A stretch of DNA of 35,344 nt from Rhodobacteraceae bacterium HLUCCO18 (GTDB taxonomy: Bacteria; Pseudomonadota; Alphaproteobacteria; Rhodobacterales; Rhodobacteraceae): the NCBI GenBank assembly GCA_001314805.1, contig LJSY01000038.1:1-35344 (forward strand), given 5' to 3'. Shown in pieces: positions 16,375-25,101 of this stretch (the stretch's first letter is position 1; every line of letters starts with the position of its first letter). Below the pieces are notes generated by a model. The model had not been told where the DNA came from, did not search any database, and saw only the letters and a program-made list of their open reading frames with translations. The position numbers and the translations under genes are program-made.

Positions 16375-16974
16375 TCACATCCGCGAGGCGACGTTTTCCC
16401 AGTTCACGAGATTGTCGAGGAAGTTCTGCAGATACGCGGGCCGCTTGTTGCGGAAGTCGATGTAGTACGAATGTTCCCACACGTCGCAGCCCAGAAGTGC
16501 CGTCTGCCCGAAGCAGAGCGGGTTCACGCCGTTCTCGGTCTTGGTGACCTTGAGCGAGCCGTCGGTGTCCTTCACCAGCCACGCCCAGCCGGAACCGAAC
16601 TGGCCCGCGCCGGCGGCGGCGAAGTCTTCCTTGAACTTGTCGACCGACCCGAAGGCCTCGACCAGCGCGCTTTCCAGCTCACCGGGCATGCCGCCGGTGC
16701 CGGGGCCCATCATTTCCCAGAACTGCATGTGGTTCCAGTGCTGGGAGGCATTGTTGAAGATGCCGTTCTGCGCCACCGCGCCGGACTGGTAGGTGCCGGT
16801 GATGATATCCTCGAGGCTCTTGCCGGCCCACTCGGTGCCATCGATCAGCTTGTTGCCGTTGTCGACATAGGCCTTGTGGTGGATGTCGTGGTGATACTCC
16901 ATCGTCTCCCGGCTCATGCCGAGATCGGCGAGCGCGTCGTGGGCATAGGGAAGATCGGGAAGTTCGAAAGCCAT
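16375..16974 (-). CDS. sodB: iron superoxide dismutase
   Basis: This enzyme converts superoxide to H2O2 and O2 in the cytosol. It has 199 residues, the usual size. It starts MAFELPDLPYAHDAL, very like known Fe-SODs. Metal ligands are His28 (in EYHHDIHH), His82 (in HWNHMQFW), Asp164 and His168 (DVWEHSYY). Gln78 in NNASQHWNH is at the position that marks the iron type; a cambialistic enzyme cannot be excluded. I chose the ATG at 16974 because family similarity starts there. A strong terminator follows. Upstream lies a cluster of three palindromes separating it from the sarcosine oxidase genes, an operon that generates H2O2. Confidence 0.95.
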   Translation of the reverse strand: MAFELPDLPYAHDALADLGMSRETMEYHHDIHHKAYVDNGNKLIDGTEWAGKSLEDIITGTYQSGAVAQNGIFNNASQHWNHMQFWEMMGPGTGGMPGELESALVEAFGSVDKFKEDFAAAGAGQFGSGWAWLVKDTDGSLKVTKTENGVNPLCFGQTALLGCDVWEHSYYIDFRNKRPAYLQNFLDNLVNWENVASRM

Positions 16975-17062
16975 GGCGTGGCCCCCCTCGTTGTCGGTTT
17001 CCATTGCCGGACAGATGGAGGCCCGGGCGGGGCAACGTCAACCCCGTGCGACCCGCCGAGGG

Positions 17063-17129
17063 CCGCAAAACGCGCGTTTTGCGGGACGTTTTCCGCGCGG
17101 AAAACAGCACGGAAATCCCGGGATTTCCG
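17063..17129. repeat. three consecutive perfect palindromes between soxG and sodB
   Basis: Three separate perfect dyads follow one another: a 22-mer at 17063-17084 (core AAAACGCGCGTTTT), an 18-mer at 17088-17105 (GTTTTCCGCGCGGAAAAC) and a 20-mer at 17110-17129 (GGAAATCCCGGGATTTCC plus one flanking pair). The spacers are 3-4 nt. In RNA each can fold as a hairpin on either strand. Possible roles are termination or attenuation after soxG, an mRNA end stabiliser, or protein-binding sites. From memory, similar AAAACGCGCGTTTT units recur in Rhodobacteraceae intergenic DNA. Confidence 0.85.
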
Positions 17130-17143
17130 CCTGCGGGGGCGGC

Positions 17144-17707
17144 TCAGTGGTAGCCGACCGCCCCACCGTCGCGCGCCGAGATGGCAATCAGGTCGAAGAC
17201 ATAGCGCGCCACCGAACGGAAACAGACCACCCGCGCCTCGATCTCGCTCTCCAGCCAGATTGCGCCGGCCGCCTGCTGCAGCCGGGTGCGGCGCATCTCG
17301 CCGGGGGCAAGGGCGGCCATGTCGGCCGGCGTGATCTTGGCCAGCACGTCCTTCAGGACGCCCGCCTCGCCCGAGAGCGAAAACATCGCCCGCGCATCCG
17401 AGACGTTGACGGCCAGGTGGTGCTGGCCCTTCAGCGCCTCGGTCAGCTCCGCCGCGATCCCGTCGGCGCTTGCGTGATCGCACAGGATCAGAAGCTCGTC
17501 GGGAGACATCCACGCGACCGAGGCCGCCTTGCCCGCGCGGATGGCGCGCCGGTCGGGCATGTCCGCGCCGGTCACCGTCTTCACCGCGCTCGCGGCCTTC
17601 GAAAGATCCGCGCGCAGGGTCACCATGCCCTGCAGCCCCATCTCGCGCAGGGTGACGAGCCCCGAGGCCTCTGCCCCGCTCAGCGCACTGACAGCGATCT
17701 CAGACAT
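17144..17707 (-). CDS. soxG: sarcosine oxidase subunit gamma
   Basis: This is the small subunit of heterotetrameric sarcosine oxidase, which oxidises N-methylglycine to glycine with O2, passes the methyl carbon to tetrahydrofolate and releases H2O2. The protein has 187 residues. SoxG features are an early GLVTLREMGLQGMVTLRADLS, SVAWMSPDELLILCD in the middle and VNVSDARAMFSLSGE..VLKDVLAKITPAD. I chose the ATG at 17707: it overlaps the soxA end by 8 bp and starts the family-typical MSEIAVSALSG. It is the last gene of the cluster; three palindromes follow it. Confidence 0.92.
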   Translation of the reverse strand: MSEIAVSALSGAEASGLVTLREMGLQGMVTLRADLSKAASAVKTVTGADMPDRRAIRAGKAASVAWMSPDELLILCDHASADGIAAELTEALKGQHHLAVNVSDARAMFSLSGEAGVLKDVLAKITPADMAALAPGEMRRTRLQQAAGAIWLESEIEARVVCFRSVARYVFDLIAISARDGGAVGYH

Positions 17708-20700
17708 TCTGTTTCTCCCCCTCGGGATCAAAGAAGACGGGGCTGACGATGCGCGCCTCCACGGTGCGCAGATTGCCCTCCGGGTCCCGGGCGGTGCGGG
17801 CGAATTCCAGCACCTCGCCCATCCGCTCGGGCCCGTGCAGCACGAGGCCCATGGCGATCCCCTTTCCCAGCGTGGGCGAGAAATAGGTCGAGGTCACGCG
17901 GCCCTGCGTGTTGCGCTGGCCATTTGCGTTCTCGCCCTCGGCGACGGCATAGGCCCCGTCGGGCAGGACCGAGCCGTCCAGCGTCTCCAGGCCCACCAGC
18001 TGCCAGCGTTCGGGGTCGGTCATGTGCGACCGCTCCTGCGCGCGCTTGCCGAGATAGTCGTCCTTCTTCTTCGAGATCGCCCAGTGAAGGCCGAGGTCCT
18101 GCGGGATCACCGTGCCGTCGGTCTCGTCGCCGATCATGATGAAGCCCTTTTCGGCCCGCATCACGTGCAGCGCCTCCGTGCCATAGGGCGTGATGCCATG
18201 GCCCTGCCCCGCCGCCATCAGCGCGTCCCAGAAGGCGAGCCCCTGCGAGGCCGGCACGGCCACCTCGAAGCTGAGTTCGCCGGAAAACGAGATGCGGAAG
18301 ACGCGGGCGTCGAAGCGCCCGAGCTTGCCCTCGGCCCACGCCATGAAGGGCAGCGCCTCCTGCGAGAGGTCGATATCGCCGCCGAGGCTCGCCAGCACAT
18401 CGCGCGCCTTCGGGCCCACCACAGCGATCTGGGCCCATTGCTCGGTCACGTTGGCGGTGTAGACCTTCCAGTCCCACCACTCGCATTGCAGCCAGTCCTC
18501 CATGTGGGCGTGGATACGGTCCGCGCCGCCCGTGGTGGTGTGGCACAGGAACGTGTCCTCATCGAGCCGCGCGACCACGCCGTCATCCATGAGAAAACCG
18601 TTTTCCGAGCACATCAGCCCATAGCGGCATCTGCCCGGTTTCAGCGTGCTCATCATGTTGGTGTAGAGCATGTCCATGAAGCGCCCGGCGTCGGGGCCCT
18701 TCACGAGGATCTTGCCCAGCGTCGAGGCGTCGAGCAGGCCCACGGAGGACCGAGTCGCCGTGATCTCGCGGTTCACCGCGTCGCGCCTGGCCTCGCCCGG
18801 TTTGGGGAAGCAGTAGGGCCGCCGCCACTGGCCCACGGGTTCCCACTCCGCGCCGGCCTCTTCGTGGCGGGCATGAAGGGCCGTGCGGCGGAGCGGCTGG
18901 AACACCTCGCCCCGCGCCTCGCCGGCGATGGCACCCATGGAGATGGGCGTGAAGGGCGGGCGGAAGGTCGTGGTGCCCACCTGCGGGATGGGCGCGTTCA
19001 GGGTATCGGCAAGGATCGCCAGTCCGTTGATGTTGCTGAGCTTTCCCTGATCCGTCGCCATGCCCAGCGTGGTGTAGCGCTTGGTGTGCTCGACGCTCTC
19101 GTAGCCTTCGCGCGCGGCGAGCTGGACATCGGAGACCTTCACGTCATTCTGGAAATCGAGCCACATCTTGGCGCGTTTCTTGATGCCAGCGCCCTGCGGC
19201 ATGACCCAGACCGGAGCAAGTGGCGCCTCGTCAGGTGCGGTAGCCGCGGGCGGGTTGCCCTTGGTTTCTTTCCCGACTGCAGCCAACGCCTTGCCGACAG
19301 CGGTTGACGCGTTTTCCATCACCTCGCCCGCATGGAGCGCCCCGTCCGAAGCCCCCGCGCAAACCACGAAGCCCTCGCCCGACTGGTTGGTCGGCGGCCG
19401 TTCGGGATCGGGGCGGAAGAACGCGCCAGCCTCGTCCCAGGTGAGCTTGCCGCCGCAATGGGACCAGAGGTGCACCGCCGGGGACCAGCCGCCGGACATG
19501 GCCACGGCCTCGCAGATCACGTCCTCGGTCACCGCGCCTTCGCCCGCCTGTTTGCAGAGCTGCACGGCGACCACGCCGCGGATGCCCTTCACGCCCGCGA
19601 TGGCCGTGCCGGTTTTCACCGGGATGCCGAGCGCGCGTGCCTCCTGAGGGAGGGGGCCGTTCGCCTCGGGCCGCGCGTCGACGATGCAGGGCACGTCGAG
19701 GCCCGCGCGCCTGATCGCGATGGCGGTGCGATAGGCGTCGTCGTTGTTGGTCACGACGACCGTCCGGTCGCCGGGGCTCACGCCATACTCCACGAGGTAA
19801 TCGCGCACCGCCGAGGCCAGCATCACGCCCGGCTTGTCGTTGCCGGCGAAGCTGAGCGGGCGCTCGATCGCGCCGATGGCCGAGATCACCTGCCCCGTCC
19901 GGATGCGCCACAGCCGGTGGCGCGGCACGCCGTCCTGCGGGGCGTGGTCGGAGACGCGCTCATAGGCCAGCACGTAGCCGTGGTCGTAGACGCCCGCGAC
20001 CATGGTGCGGGGGCGCAGGTGGACATTCTCCATCGCCTCCAGTTCGACCACGGCGTCCGCGATCCAGTCCTCGGCCGGCCTGCCGTCGATCTCGACACCG
20101 TCCACCGGAGCGCGGCCGCCCCAGTGGGCGGTCTGTTCGCATAGCAGGACCTTCGCCCCGGCGCGCCCGGCCTCGAGTGCCGCCTGAAGCCCTGCGATCC
20201 CGCCGCCGGCCACGACCACGTCCACATGGACGTAGAATTGCTCGTAGCGGTCGGGGTCGGTGTGTTTCGGATCGGGCGCCTTGCCCAGGCCCGCAGATTG
20301 GCGGATGAAGGGCTCGAACACGTGCTTCCAGAAGGCGCGCGGATGGATGAAGGTCTTGTAGTAGAACCCCGCCGGCAGGAAGCGCGCGATGGCCGCGTTC
20401 GCCTCGCCGATATCCCATTCGAGGCTCGGCCAGTGATTCTGGGAGGTGGCGGTCAGCCCGTCGAAGAGCTCGGTCGTGGTGGCGCGCTGGTTGGGTTCGT
20501 GCCGGGCGCCCTGCCCCAGATTGACCAGGGCGTTGGGCTCCTCCGCGCCGGAGGCCACGATGCCGCGCGGGCGGTGATACTTGAAGGATCGGCCCACGAT
20601 CCGCTGACCATTGGCCATGAGCGCGGAGGCCAGCGTGTCGCCGGGATGACCCGAGAAGCGCTTGCCGTTGAAGGTGAACTCCACCTTGCGGGAGCGGTCG

Positions 20701-20735
20701 ATCAGGCGGCCGCCATCGGCCAGACGCGTGCTCAT
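17700..20735 (-). CDS. soxA: sarcosine oxidase subunit alpha
   Basis: The large subunit has 1011 residues. The N-terminus (about 18-100) resembles a 2Fe-2S ferredoxin-like fold with FTFNGKRFSGHPGDTLASALMANG. A dinucleotide-binding motif VVVAGGGIAGLQ (about 174-184) starts the NAD/FAD-type part, and the C-terminal third (about 610-1000) is a glycine cleavage T-protein-like, folate-binding domain (GLLDASTLGKILVKGPDAGRF, GYGTEALHVMRAEKGF-like region). This domain transfers the methyl-derived carbon to tetrahydrofolate. The ATG at 20735 has GGGAGG upstream and overlaps the soxD stop as ATGA. In-frame codons farther upstream belong to soxD shadow sequence. Confidence 0.95.
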   Translation of the reverse strand: MSTRLADGGRLIDRSRKVEFTFNGKRFSGHPGDTLASALMANGQRIVGRSFKYHRPRGIVASGAEEPNALVNLGQGARHEPNQRATTTELFDGLTATSQNHWPSLEWDIGEANAAIARFLPAGFYYKTFIHPRAFWKHVFEPFIRQSAGLGKAPDPKHTDPDRYEQFYVHVDVVVAGGGIAGLQAALEAGRAGAKVLLCEQTAHWGGRAPVDGVEIDGRPAEDWIADAVVELEAMENVHLRPRTMVAGVYDHGYVLAYERVSDHAPQDGVPRHRLWRIRTGQVISAIGAIERPLSFAGNDKPGVMLASAVRDYLVEYGVSPGDRTVVVTNNDDAYRTAIAIRRAGLDVPCIVDARPEANGPLPQEARALGIPVKTGTAIAGVKGIRGVVAVQLCKQAGEGAVTEDVICEAVAMSGGWSPAVHLWSHCGGKLTWDEAGAFFRPDPERPPTNQSGEGFVVCAGASDGALHAGEVMENASTAVGKALAAVGKETKGNPPAATAPDEAPLAPVWVMPQGAGIKKRAKMWLDFQNDVKVSDVQLAAREGYESVEHTKRYTTLGMATDQGKLSNINGLAILADTLNAPIPQVGTTTFRPPFTPISMGAIAGEARGEVFQPLRRTALHARHEEAGAEWEPVGQWRRPYCFPKPGEARRDAVNREITATRSSVGLLDASTLGKILVKGPDAGRFMDMLYTNMMSTLKPGRCRYGLMCSENGFLMDDGVVARLDEDTFLCHTTTGGADRIHAHMEDWLQCEWWDWKVYTANVTEQWAQIAVVGPKARDVLASLGGDIDLSQEALPFMAWAEGKLGRFDARVFRISFSGELSFEVAVPASQGLAFWDALMAAGQGHGITPYGTEALHVMRAEKGFIMIGDETDGTVIPQDLGLHWAISKKKDDYLGKRAQERSHMTDPERWQLVGLETLDGSVLPDGAYAVAEGENANGQRNTQGRVTSTYFSPTLGKGIAMGLVLHGPERMGEVLEFARTARDPEGNLRTVEARIVSPVFFDPEGEKQNV

Positions 20736-21055
20736 GGACGTCCCTCCCAATCCGGGCGCTTCGCCTTGATGGCGGCGACGATATCCTCGGGCGGTTCGGT
20801 GGTCTGTGCCGGATAGGTGCCGAAGACCTCCAGCGTGGCGGTGTCGCGCGCGGCGAGGAACCACTTGCCGCAGCCCATGGCGTGGCGCCAGCGTTCGAAA
20901 TGCACGCCCCGCACATTGGGGCGGAGGAAGAGATAGGCCTCGAAATCATCGTCCGACGAGCCCGGGCCGAAGCGCGTCAGATGCGCCTCGCCGCCGGGTG
21001 TGAGTTCGGTCTCGCAGGCGGCGATGCCGCAATAGGGGCATGTGAGTGTCAGCAT
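20732..21055 (-). CDS. soxD: sarcosine oxidase subunit delta
   Basis: A short zinc-binding subunit of 107 residues. Zinc ligand candidates are the CPYC pair near the N-terminus (LTCPYCG) and the later His and Cys in HFERWRHAMGCGKWF, as in the SoxD family. It ends TYPAQTTEPPEDIVAAIKAKRP. I chose the ATG at 21055, since MLTLTCPYCG is the usual beginning; a TTG at 21061 would add two residues. It is translationally coupled to soxA. A terminator-like hairpin lies between this gene and the small membrane protein gene upstream, so soxD may have its own promoter or receive only read-through. Confidence 0.93.
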   Translation of the reverse strand: MLTLTCPYCGIAACETELTPGGEAHLTRFGPGSSDDDFEAYLFLRPNVRGVHFERWRHAMGCGKWFLAARDTATLEVFGTYPAQTTEPPEDIVAAIKAKRPDWEGRP

Positions 21056-21110
21056 GGGCAACGTCCCATCGGGTCCGCCGGAGTGCGGCGCGGCCGGTTT
21101 GAATGTGAGG

Positions 21111-21155
21111 CAAAAAGACAGACGACCGCGCCCGGTCCATGACCGGCGCAGTCGT
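21111..21155 (-). terminator. intrinsic terminator or attenuator inside the sarcosine oxidase cluster
   Basis: A long hairpin (21122-21155) pairs ACGACCGCGCC and GGTC with GACC and GGCGCAGTCGT around CAT, with one mismatch and one bulged C. On the minus strand it is followed by CTGTCTTTTTG, a U-tract. A second perfect 8-bp hairpin (GGCCGGGC/GCCCGGCC, 21183-21201) lies just upstream. It stands between the small membrane protein gene and soxD. Confidence 0.68.
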
Positions 21156-21205
21156 GTTCGTGAGACGGGCCATGCTGAGACAGGCCGGGCCGCGCCCGGC
21201 CGGCG

Positions 21206-21577
21206 TCATTCGGTCTCGGCCGGCTCCATGGGCTGCCCGCCTTCGACCACGTCGGGCGTGTCGGGCGCGTCGAGCGCGGTGTCGTCACCGCCGATATTGG
21301 CCGACCACATGAGGAAGCCAACAACGAGGATCGCCAATGGAATGGCGAAGACGAGCACACCACCGAACATGCGCTCGCGGCGGCGATCCGTTGGCGTGAT
21401 GTCTCGGAAATCGGCTTCGGGCACCGGATCGGGCTCGTCCGTGCGCCCTGCAAGCGGGTCATGGGCGCGCCCGCCATCGGGATCACGTGGGTCGTTCGCC
21501 GTCGCCGCATTCGGCGCGTGCAGGCCCGGCGCGTCAGTCCTTGGATCAAGCGTCTTGTTGTATCTCTTGTCGGCCAT
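21206..21577 (-). CDS. small single-span membrane protein of unknown function
   Basis: I do not recognise this 123-residue protein. A polar, Asp/Pro-rich N-terminal half (MADKRYNKTLDPRTDAPG...) precedes a basic patch (TDRRRERM). One membrane segment follows at about 72-92 (FGGVLVFAIPLAILVVGFLMW), then a short acidic tail. The basic patch before the helix suggests the N-terminus is cytosolic. The ATG at 21577 has GGGAG upstream. It lies between soxB and soxD on the same strand, an unusual insertion into a cluster whose other products are soluble flavoenzyme subunits. Confidence 0.75.
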   Translation of the reverse strand: MADKRYNKTLDPRTDAPGLHAPNAATANDPRDPDGGRAHDPLAGRTDEPDPVPEADFRDITPTDRRRERMFGGVLVFAIPLAILVVGFLMWSANIGGDDTALDAPDTPDVVEGGQPMEPAETE

Positions 21578-21650
21578 CGGTCGTCTCCCTTGCGAAACGG
21601 GTTCGCAGTGAAAACGGCTCGAGGGGCGTTCTGGTTCCGGATCGGCGTCG

Positions 21651-22895
21651 TCAATGCGCCACCCCCGCTGCCACGCTCTCGTCGATGAAGCGCCCTTCGC
21701 GGAAGCGGTCCATGCCGAATTCCGCTGCAAGCGGCGAGTGCCCCTTTGCCATCAGCTCCGCCATCGCCCAACCCGAGCCTGGGATCGCCTTGAACCCGCC
21801 GGTGCCCCAGCCGCAATTGACGAAGATGCCGTCGACCGGCGTTTTCGAGATGATGGGCGAGCGGTCGCCCGTCATGTCGACGATCCCGCCCCACCAGCGC
21901 AGCATCTTGAGGCGCGAGATGATCGGGAAGGTCTCGACCAATGCGCGCACGGTCTCCTCCACGTGGTGGAAGGAGCCGCGCTGCGTGTAGTTGTTGTAGC
22001 CGTCCGCGCCGCCGCCGATCACCATCTCGCCCTTGTCGGACTGGCTCATGTAGCCATGCACGGTGTTGGCCATGACGACCACGTCCATCACGGGCTTGAT
22101 CGGCTCGGATACGAGCGCCTGCAGCGCCACGCTTTCGATGGGCAGGCGGAAGCCCGCGCGCTCGGCCATCACACCGGAATGGCCCGCCACCACAATCCCG
22201 AGTTTGGAGCAGCCGATAAAGCCCTTCGTGGTCTCCACGCCCGTCACGCGGCCGCCCTCGCGCCGGACGCCGGTAACCTCGGTCTGCTGGATGATGTCCA
22301 TGCCCATGTCGGAACAGGCCCGCGCATAGCCCCAGGCGACCGCGTCGTGGCGCGCGGTCCCCGCCCGCGCCTGCCAGAGCGCGCCGAGAACCGGGTAACG
22401 GGGACCCTTGATGTTGATGATGGGACAGAGCTCCTTTACCTTGGCGGGGCCGATGAACTCGGTCGCGACACCCTGCAGCGCGTTGGCATGCGCCGTGCGC
22501 CGGTAGCCACGGATCTCGTGCTCGGTCTGGGCCAGCATCATGACGCCGCGGGGCGAGAACATGATGTTGTAGTTGAGGTCCTGGCTGAGCGTCTCGTAGA
22601 GGCTGCGCGCCTTCTCGTAGATCGCGGCCGACGGGTCCTGCAGGTAGTTCGAACGGATGATCGTGGTGTTCCGGCCGGTGTTGCCGCCACCCAGCCAGCC
22701 CTTTTCGATCACTGCCACGTTGCGGATGCCGTGGTTCTTGCCGAGGTAATAGGCGGTGGCCAGGCCATGCCCGCCCGCGCCCACGATGACGACGTCGTAC
22801 TGCGCCTTTGGCGTGGGCGAGCGCCACGCGCGTTCCCATCCCAGATGGTGGCGCGCGGCCTCGCGGGCGATGGCGAATGCGGAATAGCGGCGCAT
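21651..22895 (-). CDS. soxB: sarcosine oxidase subunit beta
   Basis: This is the catalytic flavin subunit (DAO family), 414 residues, where sarcosine is oxidised. The FAD-binding motif VVIVGAGGHGLATAYYL is at about 35-52. His183 in GTARHDAVAWGY fits the family residue that holds flavin covalently. Later motifs are VAGHSGVMAERAGFRLPIES and GWGTGGFKAIPGSGW near the C-terminus. The ATG at 22895 has a full AGGAGG a few bases upstream, so longer in-frame forms are unlikely. It is the first gene of the cluster; its promoter should lie in the 214-bp gap 22896-23109 shared with divergent ccmI. I saw no obvious operator or riboswitch there. Confidence 0.95.
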   Translation of the reverse strand: MRRYSAFAIAREAARHHLGWERAWRSPTPKAQYDVVIVGAGGHGLATAYYLGKNHGIRNVAVIEKGWLGGGNTGRNTTIIRSNYLQDPSAAIYEKARSLYETLSQDLNYNIMFSPRGVMMLAQTEHEIRGYRRTAHANALQGVATEFIGPAKVKELCPIINIKGPRYPVLGALWQARAGTARHDAVAWGYARACSDMGMDIIQQTEVTGVRREGGRVTGVETTKGFIGCSKLGIVVAGHSGVMAERAGFRLPIESVALQALVSEPIKPVMDVVVMANTVHGYMSQSDKGEMVIGGGADGYNNYTQRGSFHHVEETVRALVETFPIISRLKMLRWWGGIVDMTGDRSPIISKTPVDGIFVNCGWGTGGFKAIPGSGWAMAELMAKGHSPLAAEFGMDRFREGRFIDESVAAGVAH

Positions 22896-23109
22896 GGGCG
22901 ACCTCCTGACCTGTTCCCACCCTTTGCGACACAAGCGGCGCGCGCATGAGACCGGGGCCGACACCTCTTCGCCCGATTGCGACGCCGGGTTCAAGAGGAC
23001 CAGCCGGCGCCACCCGAAACCGGGGCGGGATGCCGCGCCTCATGCCGGTTCCACGCGCGCGTTTCGGCGCTTACATAGAAGCGCGCAGAGGAAAAGGAGT
23101 TGTCGCATC

Positions 23110-24351
23110 ATGGGATTCTGGATCGTGGCCGGCTTCATGTCGCTTCTGGTGGCGCTTCTGATCCTGTTGGCCTTCCTGCGCCCGCGGACCGGCGGGGCGC
23201 CGGCGGCGGCTTATGACCTGCAGGTCTATCGCGACCAGCTCAAGGAAGTGGACCGCGATCTGGAACGCGGCATCCTGACCGAGGCCGAGGCCGCCCGCGC
23301 CCGCACCGAGGTTTCGCGCCGTATCCTCGAGGCCGATCGCGCCCTGCAGCGGGTCCAGACCGCCCGCACCGGTCGCGGCGCGCTGGAGCGCTGGATCGTC
23401 GCGGGCGGGCTCGTCGCCGTGGTGGCGGGTGCGGTCGGCGTCTATTTCCAGATCGGCGCGCCGGGCTATCCCGACCTGCCGATGGCCACGCGCATCGCGA
23501 TCATCGACGAAGCGCGCGCCACGCGACCCGGTCAGGCCGAGGCGGAGGCGGAGGTCACCATGCGGCAGGGCGTGCCCGAACAGCCCGAGCGCGAGGAGCT
23601 GGTCGCGCAGCTGCGCACGATCATGGAACAGCGCCCGGACGACCCGCAGGGCATGGCGCTGCTGGCGTCCAACGAGGCCGCGCTCGGCAATTTCCGCGCC
23701 GCCCGGATCGCTCAGGCGCGGCTGATCGAGCTTCTCGGCGACGAGGCCACGGGCGCCCATCACATCGATCTTGCCGAGATGATGATCCTCGCCGCCGGCG
23801 GCTACGTCAGCCCCGATGCGGAGGCCGCCCTTCTGCGCGGGCTCGAGCTGGAGCCGCGCAACGGCACCGCGCGCTACTACGCCGGCCTGATGTACGCGCA
23901 GCAGGGGCGGCCCGATCTCGCCTTCCCGATCTGGCGCGACCTCCTGGCCGAGAGCACGCCCGACGCGCCGTGGCTGGAGCCGATCCGCCTGCAGATCGAG
24001 GAAGTCGCGGCGCTGGCGGGCGAAAGGGTCAGCCTCGCCGACCTGCCGCAGCCGGCATCGGTGCCGGCCCCCGGCCCCACCGCCGAGGACATGGAGGCGG
24101 CCGCGGCACTGCCGCCGGAGGACCGCGCCGCGATGATCGAGGGCATGGTCGCAGGGCTTTCCAGCCGCCTGGCGGCCGAAGGCGGCCCGCCCGAGGACTG
24201 GGCCCGCCTGATCAGCGCCTTCGGCGTGCTCGGCCGCACGGAACAGGCGCAGGCGGTCTACGAGGAGGCGCTTGGCGTCTTTGCCGAGAACCCCGCCGCG
24301 CTGGCCCAGATCGAAGCCGCGGGCGAAAGCCTGGGCGAGGCGGCGGAGTGA
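23110..24351 (+). CDS. ccmI: cytochrome c-type biogenesis protein CcmI
   Basis: CcmI hands apocytochrome c to the haem lyase CcmF/H in system I cytochrome c maturation. The 413-residue protein has an N-terminal membrane segment ([23 protein letters not shown]), a leucine-zipper-like loop ([38 protein letters not shown], the family hallmark), a second membrane segment at about 97-113 ([19 protein letters not shown]), and a periplasmic TPR part (about 150-400). I chose the ATG at 23110, with AAAAGGAG about 10 bp upstream. The stop overlaps the ruvX GTG. The other ccm genes are not in the window. Confidence 0.93.
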   Translation: MGFWIVAGFMSLLVALLILLAFLRPRTGGAPAAAYDLQVYRDQLKEVDRDLERGILTEAEAARARTEVSRRILEADRALQRVQTARTGRGALERWIVAGGLVAVVAGAVGVYFQIGAPGYPDLPMATRIAIIDEARATRPGQAEAEAEVTMRQGVPEQPEREELVAQLRTIMEQRPDDPQGMALLASNEAALGNFRAARIAQARLIELLGDEATGAHHIDLAEMMILAAGGYVSPDAEAALLRGLELEPRNGTARYYAGLMYAQQGRPDLAFPIWRDLLAESTPDAPWLEPIRLQIEEVAALAGERVSLADLPQPASVPAPGPTAEDMEAAAALPPEDRAAMIEGMVAGLSSRLAAEGGPPEDWARLISAFGVLGRTEQAQAVYEEALGVFAENPAALAQIEAAGESLGEAAE

Positions 24352-24833
24352 TCTTCGACGATATCGCCGCTTTCGCCCTGGCGTTGCCGCCCGGACGCGG
24401 GATCGCGGGCCTCGACTTCGGAACCAAGACGATCGGCGTCGCCGTCTCCGACGCGCTGCGGAGCGTCGCCACGCCGCTGGCCACGATAAAGCGCACGAAG
24501 TTCACCAAGGACGCGCTGGAACTTCTTGATATCGTTTCGAAACGAAATCTCGCCGGTCTGGTGCTCGGCCTGCCGCGCAACATGGACGGAAGCGAGGGAC
24601 CCCGTGCCCAGTCCACCCGCGCCTTCGCCCGGAACCTCATCCGGCAGCCCGGTTTCGAGGCGCTCGCGATCACCTTCTGGGACGAGCGGCTCAGCACGGT
24701 TGCGGCAGAAAGGGCACTGCTGGAGGCGGATACGACACGAAAACGTCGCGCGGAGGTGATCGACGCGGTCGCCGCGTCCTATATCCTGCAGGGAGCATTG
24801 GACCGGCTGAGGCATATCGGGGCAGCGACATGA
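24348..24833 (+). CDS. ruvX: RuvX/YqgF RNase H-like Holliday junction resolvase-type nuclease
   Basis: A protein of 161 residues of the YqgF family, implicated in pre-16S rRNA 5' end processing and anti-termination, and in some bacteria in Holliday junction cleavage. RNase H-fold acidic residues are visible: Asp in [18 protein letters not shown], the segment [17 protein letters not shown], Glu in [15 protein letters not shown] and Asp in [11 protein letters not shown]. The GTG at 24348 overlaps the ccmI stop as GTGA and is the coupled start. Upstream ATG codons in this frame lie inside ccmI. The gene overlaps the next one as ATGA. Confidence 0.92.
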   Translation: MIFDDIAAFALALPPGRGIAGLDFGTKTIGVAVSDALRSVATPLATIKRTKFTKDALELLDIVSKRNLAGLVLGLPRNMDGSEGPRAQSTRAFARNLIRQPGFEALAITFWDERLSTVAAERALLEADTTRKRRAEVIDAVAASYILQGALDRLRHIGAAT

Positions 24834-25069
24834 GCGATGACATCTGGAAACGCGACGAGGTCGAAAGTCCCTGCGTCAAGATCTGCGTCGTCCATCCCGA
24901 GGCGCGGATCTGCACAGGCTGCCTGCGGACGATCGACGAGATCACCCAGTGGGGCCGCATGAGCCGCGAGGAACGCCGCTCGGTCATCGTGGAGCTGCCC
25001 GGTCGGCAGAAGCAACTGAAAGTGCGGCGGGGCGGACGGGCGGCGCGCATGGCCCGAAAATCCACCTGA
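24830..25069 (+). CDS. DUF1289 family small cysteine protein
   Basis: A protein of 79 residues with the DUF1289 pattern: [26 protein letters not shown]. Four cysteines suggest a metal or Fe-S site. The function of the family is unknown. It is coupled to ruvX by an ATGA overlap and ends in a basic tail. Only 32 bp separate it from the stop of the convergent PhyH-like gene. Confidence 0.88.
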   Translation: MSDDIWKRDEVESPCVKICVVHPEARICTGCLRTIDEITQWGRMSREERRSVIVELPGRQKQLKVRRGGRAARMARKST

Positions 25070-25101
25070 GCCTTGCCGCTCAACGTCTTGTTATCGAAAG
25101 A

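Noticed and set aside
17529-19307. 592-codon plus-strand frame opposite soxA
   Set aside because: Antisense shadow of soxA with biased composition; soxA motifs are clear on the other strand.
22896-23109. Possible glycine or folate riboswitch upstream of soxB
   Set aside because: I looked for paired conserved cores and found none; only GC-rich DNA with the ccmI ribosome-binding site.
23970-24347. Longer ruvX with an upstream in-frame start inside ccmI
   Set aside because: The added 126 residues are a frame shadow of ccmI; the GTG overlap at 24348 gives the family length.
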